Shown: positions 34,030-42,756, numbered from the stretch's first letter. The stretch is 64,000 nucleotides of DNA from Mycolicibacterium rhodesiae (GCF_002086695.1 NZ_MVIH01000004.1:310001-374000); one strand, 5' to 3'. The notes: generated by a model from the letters alone, not told the origin. Translations and numbers: made by a program.

Positions 34030-36348
34030 ATGGCCGCACCCGCCACCCGTTACGCGGGAACCCGTGTCCCGCGGGTCGAGGACACTCGCCTGCTCACCGG
34101 ACACGGCACCTATGTCGACGACGTCGTCCGGCCGGGAATGCTGCACGCCTGCTTCGTGCGCAGCCCGTTCGCGCACGCCGGGATCACCAGCATCGACGCT
34201 TCGGCGGCCCTCGCCATGCCCGGTGTCCACGCGGTCCTCACCGCGGCCGATCTGAACGACGAGGTCCACGAGGCGTGGCACGCGGTGGCGGGCAAGGACG
34301 TCGCGGACACCCCCCGCCCGCCGCTCGCCGAGGGTGAGGTGAAGTTCGTCGGAGACCCCATCGCGATCGTGATCGCCGAGAACCGCTACCTCGCCGAGGA
34401 CGCCCTCGAACTGATCGACGTCGAGTACGACCCGCTGCCCGCGGTCGCCGATTTCACCAAGGCCGTCGGGCACGAAGCGGTGGTGCATCAGGCCTACCCC
34501 GACAACGTGGCGGGCGGCCTTGCCGGTGCGCCGCCGGACGAGGAGGCGTTCGCCGCTGCGGCCTACGTCGCCGACGAGCGGATCTATCAGCAGACCCACG
34601 TACCGGTGCCCATCGAGACCCGCGGCCTGGTCGTCGAATGGGTCGCCGCCACACAGGAACTCACGCTGTGGGCTTCCACCCAGACCCCGCACGAGTTGCG
34701 TGCCTTCGCCGCGCGACTGCTCGGCATCCCGGCGCAGGGTGTGCGGGTGATCGCGCGGGACACCGGCGGCGGCTTCGGCCAGAAGGTCGTCCCGATGCGC
34801 GAGGACATGTGCATCCTGCTGGCCGCGCGCAAGGTGTCCGCACCGCTGAAGTGGATCGAGGACCGGCGCGAGAACCTGATGTCCGCCGGGCAGGCCCGCC
34901 ACGTCGACGGCCGCGCGCGGATGGCGTTCGACGCCGACGGCGCGATCACGGCCGTCGACATCGATTTCATTCAGGACATCGGCGCCTACCCCACCCCGTA
35001 CCCGGTCCTGACGACCGCGGCGATCGGAATGTTCTTCCCCGGGCCCTACCGGGTGCCCAAGTCGAGCTTCAATTACCAGACGGTGTTCACCAATACCAGC
35101 GGCCTGGCCGCCTACCGCGGGCCCTGGCAGTACGAAACCCTCACGCGGGAAATACTTCTCGACATCGCAGCCCGCAAGATGGGTATCGATCCGGTTGAGC
35201 TGCGCCGCAAGAATCTGCTCCGCCGGGATGAGATGCCGTTCTTCAACCCGAACGGTATGCCGTATGACCATGTCGCGCCGATGGAGACCTTCGAGCAGGC
35301 CGTCAAGATCCTCGACCACGAAGGCTTCCGCAAGGAGCAGGCCGAGGCGCTGGCACAGGGGCGCTACCTCGGGCTCGGATTCTCCGCCTACATCGAGCCG
35401 ACGGGCGCTGCGACGGGACACCTGGCCACCGAGGGCTGCACCATCCGGATGGAGCCGACCGGCAAGATCAACGTCTACGTCAACGGCGGCTCCAGCGGCA
35501 ACAGCATCGAGACCACCGTCGTGCAGTTGACCGCCGATGCGCTCGGCGCCGACATCGCCGACGTGTCGACGATTCAGGGTGATACCGCGGTGACGCCGTA
35601 CGGTGCGGGCACCCAGGGCAGCCGCAGTGGACCGATGACCGCGGGTGCGGTCAACGACGCCGGCACGATCCTGCGCGGCCAGCTGGTGGCGATGGCGGCC
35701 CACGTGCTCGGTGTCGAGGAGTCCGACATCGAGCTCGCGAACTCTCGGGCCACCTCGCGCGAAGACAGTTCCAAGAGCGTGACTTTCGCCGATCTGGCCT
35801 ACCGGTCCTACTACGAGCCCCAACAGCTCGCGCCGGGGATGGCGGCCACATTGGAGGCCACCGCGCGATTCACGTCGCAGACGATGATCCACTGGGCCAA
35901 CGCCACTCACGCCTGCACGTGCGAGGTGGACGTCACCACCGGGCGGGTCACCCTCACCCGCTACATCGTCAGCGAGGACGTCGGTCCGATGATCAACCCC
36001 AATATCGTCGAGGGGCAGATCGCCGGCGGCACCGTGCAGGGCATCGGCGGCGCACTGTTGGAGAATCTGGCGTACGACGACGAGGGAAACCCGTTGTCCA
36101 CCACGTTCGTCGACTACCTGCTGCCCACCGCGACCGAGGTACCGCCGATCGAGTACGGGCACGTCGAGGTGCCCAGCCCCGGCGTGGGCGGCTACAAGGG
36201 ATGCGGCGAGGGCGGTGCCATCGGCTCGACCCCCGCGGTGATCAACGCGATCAACGACGCCTTGGCGCCGCTGGGGGTGACGATTACGAGGCTGCCTGCC
36301 ACGCCGTCACAGATCGTGGCGCTGATCGAGGCGGCCGCGACGGACTAG
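34030..36348 (+). CDS. Molybdenum hydroxylase large subunit (CoxL-like, not CO dehydrogenase)
   Basis: The 772-residue subunit has the xanthine-oxidase-family plan: N-terminal a/b hammerhead (RYAGTRVPRVEDTRLLTGHGTY) and molybdopterin-binding domains (DTGGGFGQKVVPMRED near 240; GQ near 252). The active-site loop reads AYRGPWQ near 360, in place of AYxCSFR of form I CO dehydrogenase, so CO oxidation is unlikely. The catalytic glutamate is in GCGEGGAIGST near the C-terminus. It would hydroxylate an aldehyde or N-heterocycle. Its FeS and FAD subunits are encoded convergently just downstream; the stops overlap by 4 bases. Confidence 0.9.
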   Translation: MAAPATRYAGTRVPRVEDTRLLTGHGTYVDDVVRPGMLHACFVRSPFAHAGITSIDASAALAMPGVHAVLTAADLNDEVHEAWHAVAGKDVADTPRPPLAEGEVKFVGDPIAIVIAENRYLAEDALELIDVEYDPLPAVADFTKAVGHEAVVHQAYPDNVAGGLAGAPPDEEAFAAAAYVADERIYQQTHVPVPIETRGLVVEWVAATQELTLWASTQTPHELRAFAARLLGIPAQGVRVIARDTGGGFGQKVVPMREDMCILLAARKVSAPLKWIEDRRENLMSAGQARHVDGRARMAFDADGAITAVDIDFIQDIGAYPTPYPVLTTAAIGMFFPGPYRVPKSSFNYQTVFTNTSGLAAYRGPWQYETLTREILLDIAARKMGIDPVELRRKNLLRRDEMPFFNPNGMPYDHVAPMETFEQAVKILDHEGFRKEQAEALAQGRYLGLGFSAYIEPTGAATGHLATEGCTIRMEPTGKINVYVNGGSSGNSIETTVVQLTADALGADIADVSTIQGDTAVTPYGAGTQGSRSGPMTAGAVNDAGTILRGQLVAMAAHVLGVEESDIELANSRATSREDSSKSVTFADLAYRSYYEPQQLAPGMAATLEATARFTSQTMIHWANATHACTCEVDVTTGRVTLTRYIVSEDVGPMINPNIVEGQIAGGTVQGIGGALLENLAYDDEGNPLSTTFVDYLLPTATEVPPIEYGHVEVPSPGVGGYKGCGEGGAIGSTPAVINAINDALAPLGVTITRLPATPSQIVALIEAAATD

Positions 36349-36827
36349 GTTGCGGCCGCGCCGCTTTCCGCGGCCTGGTGCACCGCGTTGACGATGCCCT
36401 GATAACCGGTGCAGCGGCAGAAGTTGCCCGACAGGCCCTCACGGATCTCCTCGTCGGTGGGATGAGGGTTGTCGCGCAGCAGCGCGGTGATCGACATGAC
36501 GAATCCCGGTGTGCAGAAACCACATTGCAGACCGTGACAATCTCGTAGGGCGGCCTGTACCGGCGACAGCTCACCGTCGGCCGAGGCAACCCCTTCGACG
36601 GTGGAGACCTCGGAGTCCTCGGCCTGCACCGCGAACACCAGGCACGACCGCACCGCGGCCCCGTCGAGCAACACCGTGCAGGCGCCGCACGAGCCGTGCT
36701 CGCATCCCAGGTGTGTTCCGGTCAGTCCGCAACGCTCGCGCAGGAAGTCGGCCAGGGTCAGCCGCGGCTCGACGGTCGCCTCATACGGAGTTCCGTTGAC
36801 GGACAACCGGATCGGACGTTCATGCAT
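36345..36827 (-). CDS. Molybdenum hydroxylase [2Fe-2S] small subunit (CoxS-like)
   Basis: The 160-residue subunit carries two [2Fe-2S] clusters: a plant-ferredoxin type with GCEHGSCGACTVLLDG (cysteines near 41, 46, 49 and 61) and a four-helix type with CGFCTPG near 100 and CRCTGY near 137. It passes electrons from the molybdenum site to FAD. ATG 36827 overlaps the stop of the medium-subunit gene by 8 bases. The gene is transcribed leftward, towards the large-subunit gene. Confidence 0.92.
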   Translation of the reverse strand: MHERPIRLSVNGTPYEATVEPRLTLADFLRERCGLTGTHLGCEHGSCGACTVLLDGAAVRSCLVFAVQAEDSEVSTVEGVASADGELSPVQAALRDCHGLQCGFCTPGFVMSITALLRDNPHPTDEEIREGLSGNFCRCTGYQGIVNAVHQAAESGAAAT

Positions 36828-37695
36828 CGAATGCCTCCTTGACCGCAGCACGCCAGGCTTGTGCGGCCATGGCCGCCCCGACCTTTCGCCGGTAGGCGGC
36901 CGAACCCTGCAGGTCGGCCGGAATGTCGTCGAGTCCACTCATCGCGAGCTCACCGATCTCTTCGGCGGTGATGTCGCCGACCGGGCGGCCTGCGATCGCC
37001 GCCTCGGCGGCCGACGCTCGCCTCGGTGTGGCGGACAGTCCCAGCAGTCCGATGGCGCTGCGCCGAACCTTGTCGTCGTCGTCGAGTTCGACGGCGGCCA
37101 CGGCACCGGCGATCGCGAAATCGCCATGCCGTCGGGCGAATTCCTCCACCGCGAAGCCGCACCGGCCGGACCAGACCGGGAAGCGCAGGCCCACCAGAAC
37201 CTCGTCGGCCTCCATAGCGGTCTCCCACACCCCGGCGAAGAATTCACCTGCCGGGATCTCGCGTCGCCCGGATGCCGACACCACCTCGATCGTGGCGTCG
37301 AGCGCCAGGGCGACAGCGCCGTATTCGGCGGCCGGGTCGGCATGGGCGATCGACCCACCGATGGTCCCCCGGCTGCGAATCTGGAAGTGGCCGATCAGCG
37401 GCGTGACCCTGGTCAACAGCGGCACGCTTGTGCGCACCCGCTCGTCGGCGCCGACCGCCGCGTGGGTGGTGCCACCGCCGATCCACAGCGAGTCGCCGTC
37501 AGTTCTGATGCCCTTCATCTCGTCGAGGCGCGAGATGTCGATCAGGTTGTCGAAGAACGCCAGCCGCATCGACAGCATCGGAACCAGGCTCTGTCCACCA
37601 CCGAGGAGCTTGGCGTCATCGCCGAATTCGCTCAGCAGCTGCGCCGCCGCGGCGACGCTGTCGGGCCGGTGATAGTCGAAGGGCGCCGGCTTCAT
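36820..37695 (-). CDS. Molybdenum hydroxylase FAD-binding medium subunit (CoxM-like)
   Basis: The 291-residue protein has the two FAD motifs of CoxM-type subunits, AKLLGGGQSLVPMLSMRL (about 28-45) and TIGGSIAHADPAAE (about 110-123), and the CO-dehydrogenase C-terminal flavoprotein domain. It is the first gene of a leftward pair with the small subunit. The operator-like GCTGAGC-N4-GCTTAGC lies 24-41 bases upstream and overlaps a possible -10 (TAGCAT). Confidence 0.92.
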   Translation of the reverse strand: MKPAPFDYHRPDSVAAAAQLLSEFGDDAKLLGGGQSLVPMLSMRLAFFDNLIDISRLDEMKGIRTDGDSLWIGGGTTHAAVGADERVRTSVPLLTRVTPLIGHFQIRSRGTIGGSIAHADPAAEYGAVALALDATIEVVSASGRREIPAGEFFAGVWETAMEADEVLVGLRFPVWSGRCGFAVEEFARRHGDFAIAGAVAAVELDDDDKVRRSAIGLLGLSATPRRASAAEAAIAGRPVGDITAEEIGELAMSGLDDIPADLQGSAAYRRKVGAAMAAQAWRAAVKEAFDA

Positions 37696-37718
37696 CGGCG
37701 GCCGCCGCAGCTGGTCAT

Positions 37719-37736
37719 GCTAAGCATGTGCTCAGC
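37719..37736 (-). promoter_or_regulatory. Operator B: GCTGAGC-N4-GCTTAGC before the medium-subunit gene
   Basis: Read on the minus strand the element is GCTGAGC, ACAT, GCTTAGC. Its arms are identical to operator A (33968-33985). A TANNNT hexamer, TAGCAT (complement of 37717-37722), overlaps its downstream end, fitting a repressor site. Confidence 0.75.
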
Positions 37737-37840
37737 ATAGCGGGCAGCGCAAGGCCTGCGGCGGAGAGAACAGTCCGGGTCGCCTGGGGCCGCCCGGCCT
37801 AGCTGGGGCCTCGCCAGCAATTGCCCGCATACTGTCGATC

Positions 37841-39412
37841 ATGGATCCGTCGCCGCCCTCACGAGCGGCCGCCGCGGGCAACAACCGCCGCGGCCGTCAT
37901 CGAGAGAGGTCCGACACCGGCCGACGGACACTGCGCATCCTCACCCGAACCGTGATCGGACTGGTCTCGGTGGTCGTGGTGACGCTCACCGGTCTGGCGT
38001 ACTCGCAAGCACACGGACTGCTCAGCGGGATCACGGTGTCGCAGGCGCTGGGCTCCGACGAGCCGCGGTCCAGCGGTGGCGCGATGAACATCTTGCTGAT
38101 CGGGCTGGACTCCCGAAAAGACCAGGATGGCAACGAACTGCCCGACGAGGTGCTCGACAAACTTCACGCAGGCGATTCCGACTCGGGCGGCTACAACACC
38201 AACACCCTGATCCTGGTGCACATCAGCGCCGACGACCACGTCGTCGCGTTCTCCATCCCGCGCGACGACTACGTCGCCGTCAGCGGGATCAAGGGCTACA
38301 GCCACATCAAGATCAAAGAGGCCTATGGGCTGACGAAGTTCCAGACCGAGCAGAAGCTGGTCGACGAGGGTATCGGCGACCGCGCCGAGCTGGAACGGGC
38401 CGGCCGGGAAGCCGGCCGCAAGGCGACCATCCGCGCGGTGCGCAACCTCACCGGCCAACCCATCGACTACTTCGCCGAGGTCAACCTTGCGAGCTTCTAC
38501 CACCTCGCCGACAGCCTCGGCGGCGTGGATGTCTGCCTCAACCACGCCGTACACGACGACTACTCCGGCGCCAACTTCCCGGCAGGCCCGCAGCGACTCA
38601 ACGCCGAGCAGGCGCTGGCGTTCGTGCGGCAGCGACACGGGCTGGAAAACGGAGATCTCGACCGCACCCATCGCCAGCAGGCCTTCCTCCTGTCGGTCTC
38701 GCGCGAGCTGCAGCAGTCGGGCTCGTTCACCGATCTGGACAAGTTCAAGCGCCTGATGGACGTCGCGCGCCAGGACATCGTGTTGTCGCAGGGGTGGGGT
38801 GAGGACCAGTTCCGCAGAATGGCTGCGCTGGCCGGGGGCGACGTCGAGTTCCGGACTCTGCCGGTGGTGCGCTACGACACCATCAACGGCCAGGACGTCA
38901 ACATCGTCGACCCGGCGAAGATCCGCGCCGAGATCGCCCGAGCCATCGGCGGCGACTCCGCGTCGGTGACCACTACCGCTGTGTCAGAACCACTTCCCCC
39001 GCCGAATCCGCACACCGTCGTCAGCGTCGTCAACGCGAGCGACACCTCGGGGTTGGCTTCCCAGGCGGCAAGCCTGCTGGGCAAGCACGATTTCACGATC
39101 AGCGAGGTCCGGGACCGCGAGTCAGGCGAGCCGATCGACACGGTGATCACCTACGGCGCCGGGGCGCAGACCGACGCCCAGTCGGTGGCCACGCTGCTCG
39201 GTGTTGACAACGCCCCGCAATCCACCGGCTCGGTGGCCGCCGACCACATCCGGGTGGTTCTCGGTCAGGGCTACGACCTTCCGCTGGAGCAGCCGCAGTC
39301 CGAGGACACCGTTGCAACGTCGACGACGCACAGCTGGTCGGAGATGACGATCACACCCACTCCTGACCAGGGCGCTCCGATCGACGGCGGCAAGGTGCCG
39401 TGCGTCAACTAG
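37841..39412 (+). CDS. LytR-CpsA-Psr family cell-wall ligase with LytR_C domain
   Basis: The 523-residue protein has a basic cytoplasmic N-terminus, one membrane helix (about 36-55), an LCP domain (about 80-300) with NILLIGLDSRKD and NTLILVHISADD, VAFSIPRDDYV and the FVRQRHGLENGDLDR segment, and a C-terminal LytR_C domain (about 385-460). LCP enzymes attach arabinogalactan or related polymers to peptidoglycan. ATG 37841 is preceded by TACTGT 5 bases before it. Confidence 0.92.
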   Translation: MDPSPPSRAAAAGNNRRGRHRERSDTGRRTLRILTRTVIGLVSVVVVTLTGLAYSQAHGLLSGITVSQALGSDEPRSSGGAMNILLIGLDSRKDQDGNELPDEVLDKLHAGDSDSGGYNTNTLILVHISADDHVVAFSIPRDDYVAVSGIKGYSHIKIKEAYGLTKFQTEQKLVDEGIGDRAELERAGREAGRKATIRAVRNLTGQPIDYFAEVNLASFYHLADSLGGVDVCLNHAVHDDYSGANFPAGPQRLNAEQALAFVRQRHGLENGDLDRTHRQQAFLLSVSRELQQSGSFTDLDKFKRLMDVARQDIVLSQGWGEDQFRRMAALAGGDVEFRTLPVVRYDTINGQDVNIVDPAKIRAEIARAIGGDSASVTTTAVSEPLPPPNPHTVVSVVNASDTSGLASQAASLLGKHDFTISEVRDRESGEPIDTVITYGAGAQTDAQSVATLLGVDNAPQSTGSVAADHIRVVLGQGYDLPLEQPQSEDTVATSTTHSWSEMTITPTPDQGAPIDGGKVPCVN

Positions 39413-39422
39413 GTTGAGCTCT

Positions 39423-40313
39423 ATGCGCATCGGAGTCATCGGGCTGGGAAACATGGGCGCGGGCATGGCCGCGAATCTGATCAAGGCAGGTCACGACGTG
39501 ACCGTCTACAACCGCTCCCGGGCGAAGGTGGACGAATTGGCTGCGGTGGGGGCCCGACCCGCCGACAGCGTGTCCGACGCCTGCGGCGGCGAGGTCGTGC
39601 TGACGATGCTGGCCAACGACGACGCGGTGACAACGGTGACGTTCGGCGACGGCGGCATCATCGGCTCGGCCGGACCGGAGACCGTCCACATCTCGTCCAG
39701 CACGATCAGCGTCGCCCTGTCGAAACGCCTCACCGAAGCGCACGGCGCCGCCGGCCAGAGGTTCGTCTCGGCACCTGTGTTCGGCCGTCCGGAGGCTGCC
39801 GCGGCGGCGGCGCTGTTCGTCGTCACCGCGGGCCCATCAGACACCGTGACCGCGGTGACGCCCGTCTTCGATGCGATCGGCCAGCGCACGTTCGTGGTGT
39901 CGGAGGATCCGTCGGCCGCCAACCTGGTGAAGCTCAGTGGCAATTTCCTGATCGGCTCGGTGATCGAGTCCCTCGGGGAGGCAATGGCACTGGTGGACCG
40001 CGGCGGGGTCGACAAGCATCAGTACCTGGACATCCTGACGTCGACGTTGTTCTCGGCGCCGGTGTACAAGACCTACGGCGGACTCATCGCCAGCGAGCAG
40101 TTCGAGCCGGCCGGATTCGCTGCACCGTTGGGGCACAAGGACATCGGACTGGTTCTGGCCGCCGCCGAGGAGCTACGGGTGCCGTTGCCGATCGCCAGCC
40201 TGCTGCGCGACCGGTTCCTGCGTCTGCTTGCCGCCGGTGGCGACCACCTGGATTGGTCGGCGGTCGGCAGCCTCGCGGCGCGGGACGCGGCGGCCTCAGA
40301 CCACTCCGCGTAG
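39423..40313 (+). CDS. Beta-hydroxyacid dehydrogenase (3-HIBADH-like)
   Basis: The 296-residue NAD(P) enzyme opens with MRIGVIGLGNMGAGMAANL and has the substrate motif SAPVFGRPEAA (about 118-128; the family has DAPVSGG) and catalytic lysine in LVKLSGNFLIG near 165. The changed substrate motif suggests a substrate other than hydroxyisobutyrate. ATG 39423 lies 10 bases after the LCP stop; TAGGTT 7 bases before it may give a leaderless start. Its 3' end overlaps the convergent SDR gene by 18 bases. Confidence 0.82.
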   Translation: MRIGVIGLGNMGAGMAANLIKAGHDVTVYNRSRAKVDELAAVGARPADSVSDACGGEVVLTMLANDDAVTTVTFGDGGIIGSAGPETVHISSSTISVALSKRLTEAHGAAGQRFVSAPVFGRPEAAAAAALFVVTAGPSDTVTAVTPVFDAIGQRTFVVSEDPSAANLVKLSGNFLIGSVIESLGEAMALVDRGGVDKHQYLDILTSTLFSAPVYKTYGGLIASEQFEPAGFAAPLGHKDIGLVLAAAEELRVPLPIASLLRDRFLRLLAAGGDHLDWSAVGSLAARDAAASDHSA

Positions 40314-41126
40314 TCCGTCGGCGCCGAAGGCCGGCTCGAGCATCGCCGAGTAGTCCGGCCCGCGCCGCAGGTTCTGCCCGCCGTCGACGCCGATGATCTG
40401 TCCGGTGATCCACTGGGCTGCATCGCTGAGCAGGAACAGTGTCGCGTTCGCGACGTCGGAGACCTCACCGGGGCGCGGCAGCGGCGTGCACTCGGCGTAA
40501 TCCCCGCTGATCTCGGGTGAGTCGAGAACCATCTGCACCAGTTCGGTCCGGATCAGCCCGGGCCGGATGCCGTTGACGCGCACCCAGGACGCCCCGAGTT
40601 CGTCGGCGGCCAGCTGGATCAGATGGTCCAAACCCGACTTCGTGACGCCGTACGGCCCGAACCATCGATGGGTGTTACTGGAGGCGATCGACGAGATACC
40701 GACGAAGGATCCGCCGCCGCCGCGCACCATCTCCCGGGCCGAGTGCTTGAGCACGTACATCGAACCGTTGATGTTCAGGTCGACCGTGGCGCGCCACGCT
40801 TCGGAGTCCATCTGGGTGATGGGGCCGATGGTCTGCGACCCGCCGGCGCAGTGCACCGCGCCGTGCAGCCGGCCGTTCCACGCCCTGGCAGCGTCCACGA
40901 CCGCGGCGATCTGGTCCTCGTTGGTGACGTCGGCGGGCTGGTATCTGACGTTGCCGTTCGGCGCGGCGGCGTTGATCTCGTCCGCGGTTGCGGCCAGCCG
41001 ATCGGCTCCGCGGCCAACGATCATGACGTTGGCGCCGGCTTTGGCCAGGTCCTCCGCCACACCTTTGCCGATACCGCTGCCACCACCGGTGACCAGGTAC
41101 GTCCGATCCTCGAACGAGAGCTGCAC
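40296..41126 (-). CDS. Short-chain dehydrogenase under a KstR-type box
   Basis: The 276-residue SDR has TGGGSGIGKG (13-22), CAGG in place of NNAG, S145/S146 and the Y159/K163 pair. The start is GTG 41126 with GAGGAG 5 bases upstream. A perfect KstR consensus (TGAAACAGGTTCTA) lies 21-34 bases before it, so it probably belongs to the cholesterol regulon and oxidises or reduces a steroid or a side-chain intermediate; the exact step is unknown. It is separated from the main sterol cluster by the small secreted proteins and otsA. Confidence 0.82.
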   Translation of the reverse strand: MQLSFEDRTYLVTGGGSGIGKGVAEDLAKAGANVMIVGRGADRLAATADEINAAAPNGNVRYQPADVTNEDQIAAVVDAARAWNGRLHGAVHCAGGSQTIGPITQMDSEAWRATVDLNINGSMYVLKHSAREMVRGGGGSFVGISSIASSNTHRWFGPYGVTKSGLDHLIQLAADELGASWVRVNGIRPGLIRTELVQMVLDSPEISGDYAECTPLPRPGEVSDVANATLFLLSDAAQWITGQIIGVDGGQNLRRGPDYSAMLEPAFGADGLRGVV

Positions 41127-41146
41127 GCCGACTCCTCACGCGAAAC

Positions 41147-41160
41147 TGAAACAGGTTCTA
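41147..41160 (-). promoter_or_regulatory. KstR-type box before the SDR gene
   Basis: TGAAACAGGTTCTA fits TnnAACnnGTTnnA at every fixed position. An additional half-site TAGAACC at 41165-41171 makes an everted perfect 7-base repeat with GGTTCTA (41154-41160). The site lies 21 bases upstream of GTG 41126. Confidence 0.7.
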
Positions 41161-41171
41161 CGTATAGAACC

Positions 41172-41537
41172 ACGGCGGCACGTCGCGGCATAGAGGCCGT
41201 CCCACCACCGCTTCCAGCGAACTTCCCGACGCGCCATGTCCGACGTTGCGCGGGACCGGGCAAGCCGGAGGAAATCAACCTGCGATACGCCCCGGAGCAC
41301 TAATTCGGACGCACTCCACGGCCTTCCGACATTCCGACGCTCGCATTTTCTCCGCCCGCAGTTATGCGCCTTGATCAGTGCCTCAACCGCGTCAGAATTC
41401 ACCGCGTCCGAATATTAACCCCGGTGTAACAACCTCGGTTCCGCTATCGATAAAACCGCCGAACAACTGCGGGACCCTTACGGCAGTCATACACTGCCTC
41501 CCACGGTCACTCAGCAAACCGAACAGAAGGCACAATC
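41172..41537. other. Gene-free stretch with a 15-bp-period direct repeat
   Basis: No convincing reading frame is seen in these 366 bases. ACCGCGTCNGAATwT occurs twice with a 15-base period (41386-41400 and 41401-41415). Between 41416 and 41460 the base composition is locally AT-richer (TTAACC, TAACAA, GATAAAA), a likely promoter zone for the secreted-protein genes that begin at 41538, but no clear -10/-35 pair can be assigned. Confidence 0.55.
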
Positions 41538-41846
41538 ATGGCTAACTTGAAGATCGCGACACGGCGCCTGGCCCTCGCGGGCGGCTTCGCGCTCGCGGTG
41601 ACGGCAGCGCCCGCGCTGTCCGTCGTCGCCGTTCCGTCCATCGCACCGCTGGCCGCGTGTCCCGCCGGCCAGGCCGTCAATCCGGCGACCGGTGGATGCG
41701 AGGTCGCGCCCAACGCCGGTCCGCAGGGCGGCCTGCCCGAGGTCCAGGGCATCCCTTGCACAGGCGCAAACACCGGTCAGTGCATAGGATTGCAGCAAGA
41801 GCAGCAGGCTCCTGCGGTGCAACCCCGCTCGACCGTCAGTCCGTAA
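41538..41846 (+). CDS. Small secreted protein, tandem family copy 1 (Ibp1-like)
   Basis: The 102-residue protein has a signal peptide (about 1-30), a mature part with four cysteines, the block LPEVQGIPCTGANTGQCIGL (about 69-88) and the tail QPRSTVSP. It resembles mycobacterial proteins annotated as intersectin-EH-binding protein Ibp1; no NPF motif is visible here, so that name says little about function. AGAAGG precedes the ATG by about 9 bases. Two homologous genes follow on the same strand. Confidence 0.75.
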   Translation: MANLKIATRRLALAGGFALAVTAAPALSVVAVPSIAPLAACPAGQAVNPATGGCEVAPNAGPQGGLPEVQGIPCTGANTGQCIGLQQEQQAPAVQPRSTVSP

Positions 41847-41898
41847 AAACGGAGGGCCGACTTCGGAACTCCGTCAACTTCTCAAGAAAGCGTGAAGT

Positions 41899-42285
41899 AT
41901 GGCGATTTCCTCCTCAGTCGGCCGCCGCATCCTCCTCGCCGGCGGGTTCAGCATCACCATCGCGGCTGCGCCCGCGGTTGCGTTCTTCGCCGCGCCGTCG
42001 GGAGCGCCGGCGGGCCCGGTGATGGCATGCCCTGCCGGCGAGTCCGAGGATCTCTACACCGATCAGTGCATTCCGGAACTGGTGCCCAACCAGCCGGGCG
42101 GCAATTACCCCACGACGTCCAGCGGCGGCGGTAACGTCACGTACTCGACGCCGGGCGATTCCAGCAGCCTCCCCGAGGTTCAGGGGATTCCGTGCACCGG
42201 CGCCAACACCGGCCAGTGCATCGGGCTGCAGGAGAACCAGGTTCCGGCTGTGTCTCCGCACTCGAGCATTTCGTCTAGCCCCTAG
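41899..42285 (+). CDS. Small secreted protein, tandem family copy 2
   Basis: The 128-residue protein has an N-terminal export signal (ILLAGGFSITIAAAPAVAFF), a CPAG...C pair, a glycine-serine linker and a block LPEVQGIPCTGANTGQCIGL identical to that in copy 1, then the tail SSISSSP. It probably arose from the same duplication. Starting at ATG 41899, 52 bases after copy 1. A ribosome site GAAAG is weak. Confidence 0.75.
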   Translation: MAISSSVGRRILLAGGFSITIAAAPAVAFFAAPSGAPAGPVMACPAGESEDLYTDQCIPELVPNQPGGNYPTTSSGGGNVTYSTPGDSSSLPEVQGIPCTGANTGQCIGLQENQVPAVSPHSSISSSP

Positions 42286-42312
42286 TCCGGGAGCAGATCA
42301 GAGAGGGCAACG

Positions 42313-42756
42313 ATGCCGATCCACTTGACCTGGGTGACAAAGCTGCTCACCGCGGGCATGTTCACGCTCGCGGTGGCCACAGCTCCGCTGGCGCAGGCAG
42401 AAGGCGAAGGTGGGATTCCCGAGCCGCAGCCGGTGCCGGTGCCCCAGCCGGTGGATACCCAGCCGGGCGGGTCGGCGGGTTGCCAGTCGGGTGAATCGCT
42501 GGACCCGTCGACCGGGAACTGCACACCCACCATGACCCCGGTCGCCACCACCAACGGTGATGACGCGTTCGACGATCTACAGCCGCGGACCACACAGGAC
42601 GTGACGTCGACCTCCGAAACCGGCATCGGCGCCGACCTCGTCCCCAACATCAACGGCACGCCGTGCACCGGCTATTGGGAGTCGGCGGCCTGCTACGAGA
42701 CCAGCCAGGACGAAGTCGCCGTCCAGCCCAGGTCGACCATTTCCTCGAGCCCGTAG
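42313..42756 (+). CDS. Small secreted protein, tandem family copy 3 (diverged)
   Basis: The 147-residue protein has a signal peptide ending near AQA (about residue 29), a proline-rich stretch, the CQSG...C pair and a diverged block INGTPCTGYWESAACYETSQ in place of GIPCTGANTGQCIGL, then the same kind of tail, QPRSTISSSP. It is the most diverged copy. GAGAGGG lies upstream of ATG 42313. It is 27 bases after copy 2, so the three are likely cotranscribed. Function unknown. Confidence 0.72.
   Translation: MPIHLTWVTKLLTAGMFTLAVATAPLAQAEGEGGIPEPQPVPVPQPVDTQPGGSAGCQSGESLDPSTGNCTPTMTPVATTNGDDAFDDLQPRTTQDVTSTSETGIGADLVPNINGTPCTGYWESAACYETSQDEVAVQPRSTISSSP

Noticed and set aside
34030..36348. CO dehydrogenase large subunit
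   Set aside because: The active-site loop is AYRGPW, lacking the cysteine of AYxCSFR.
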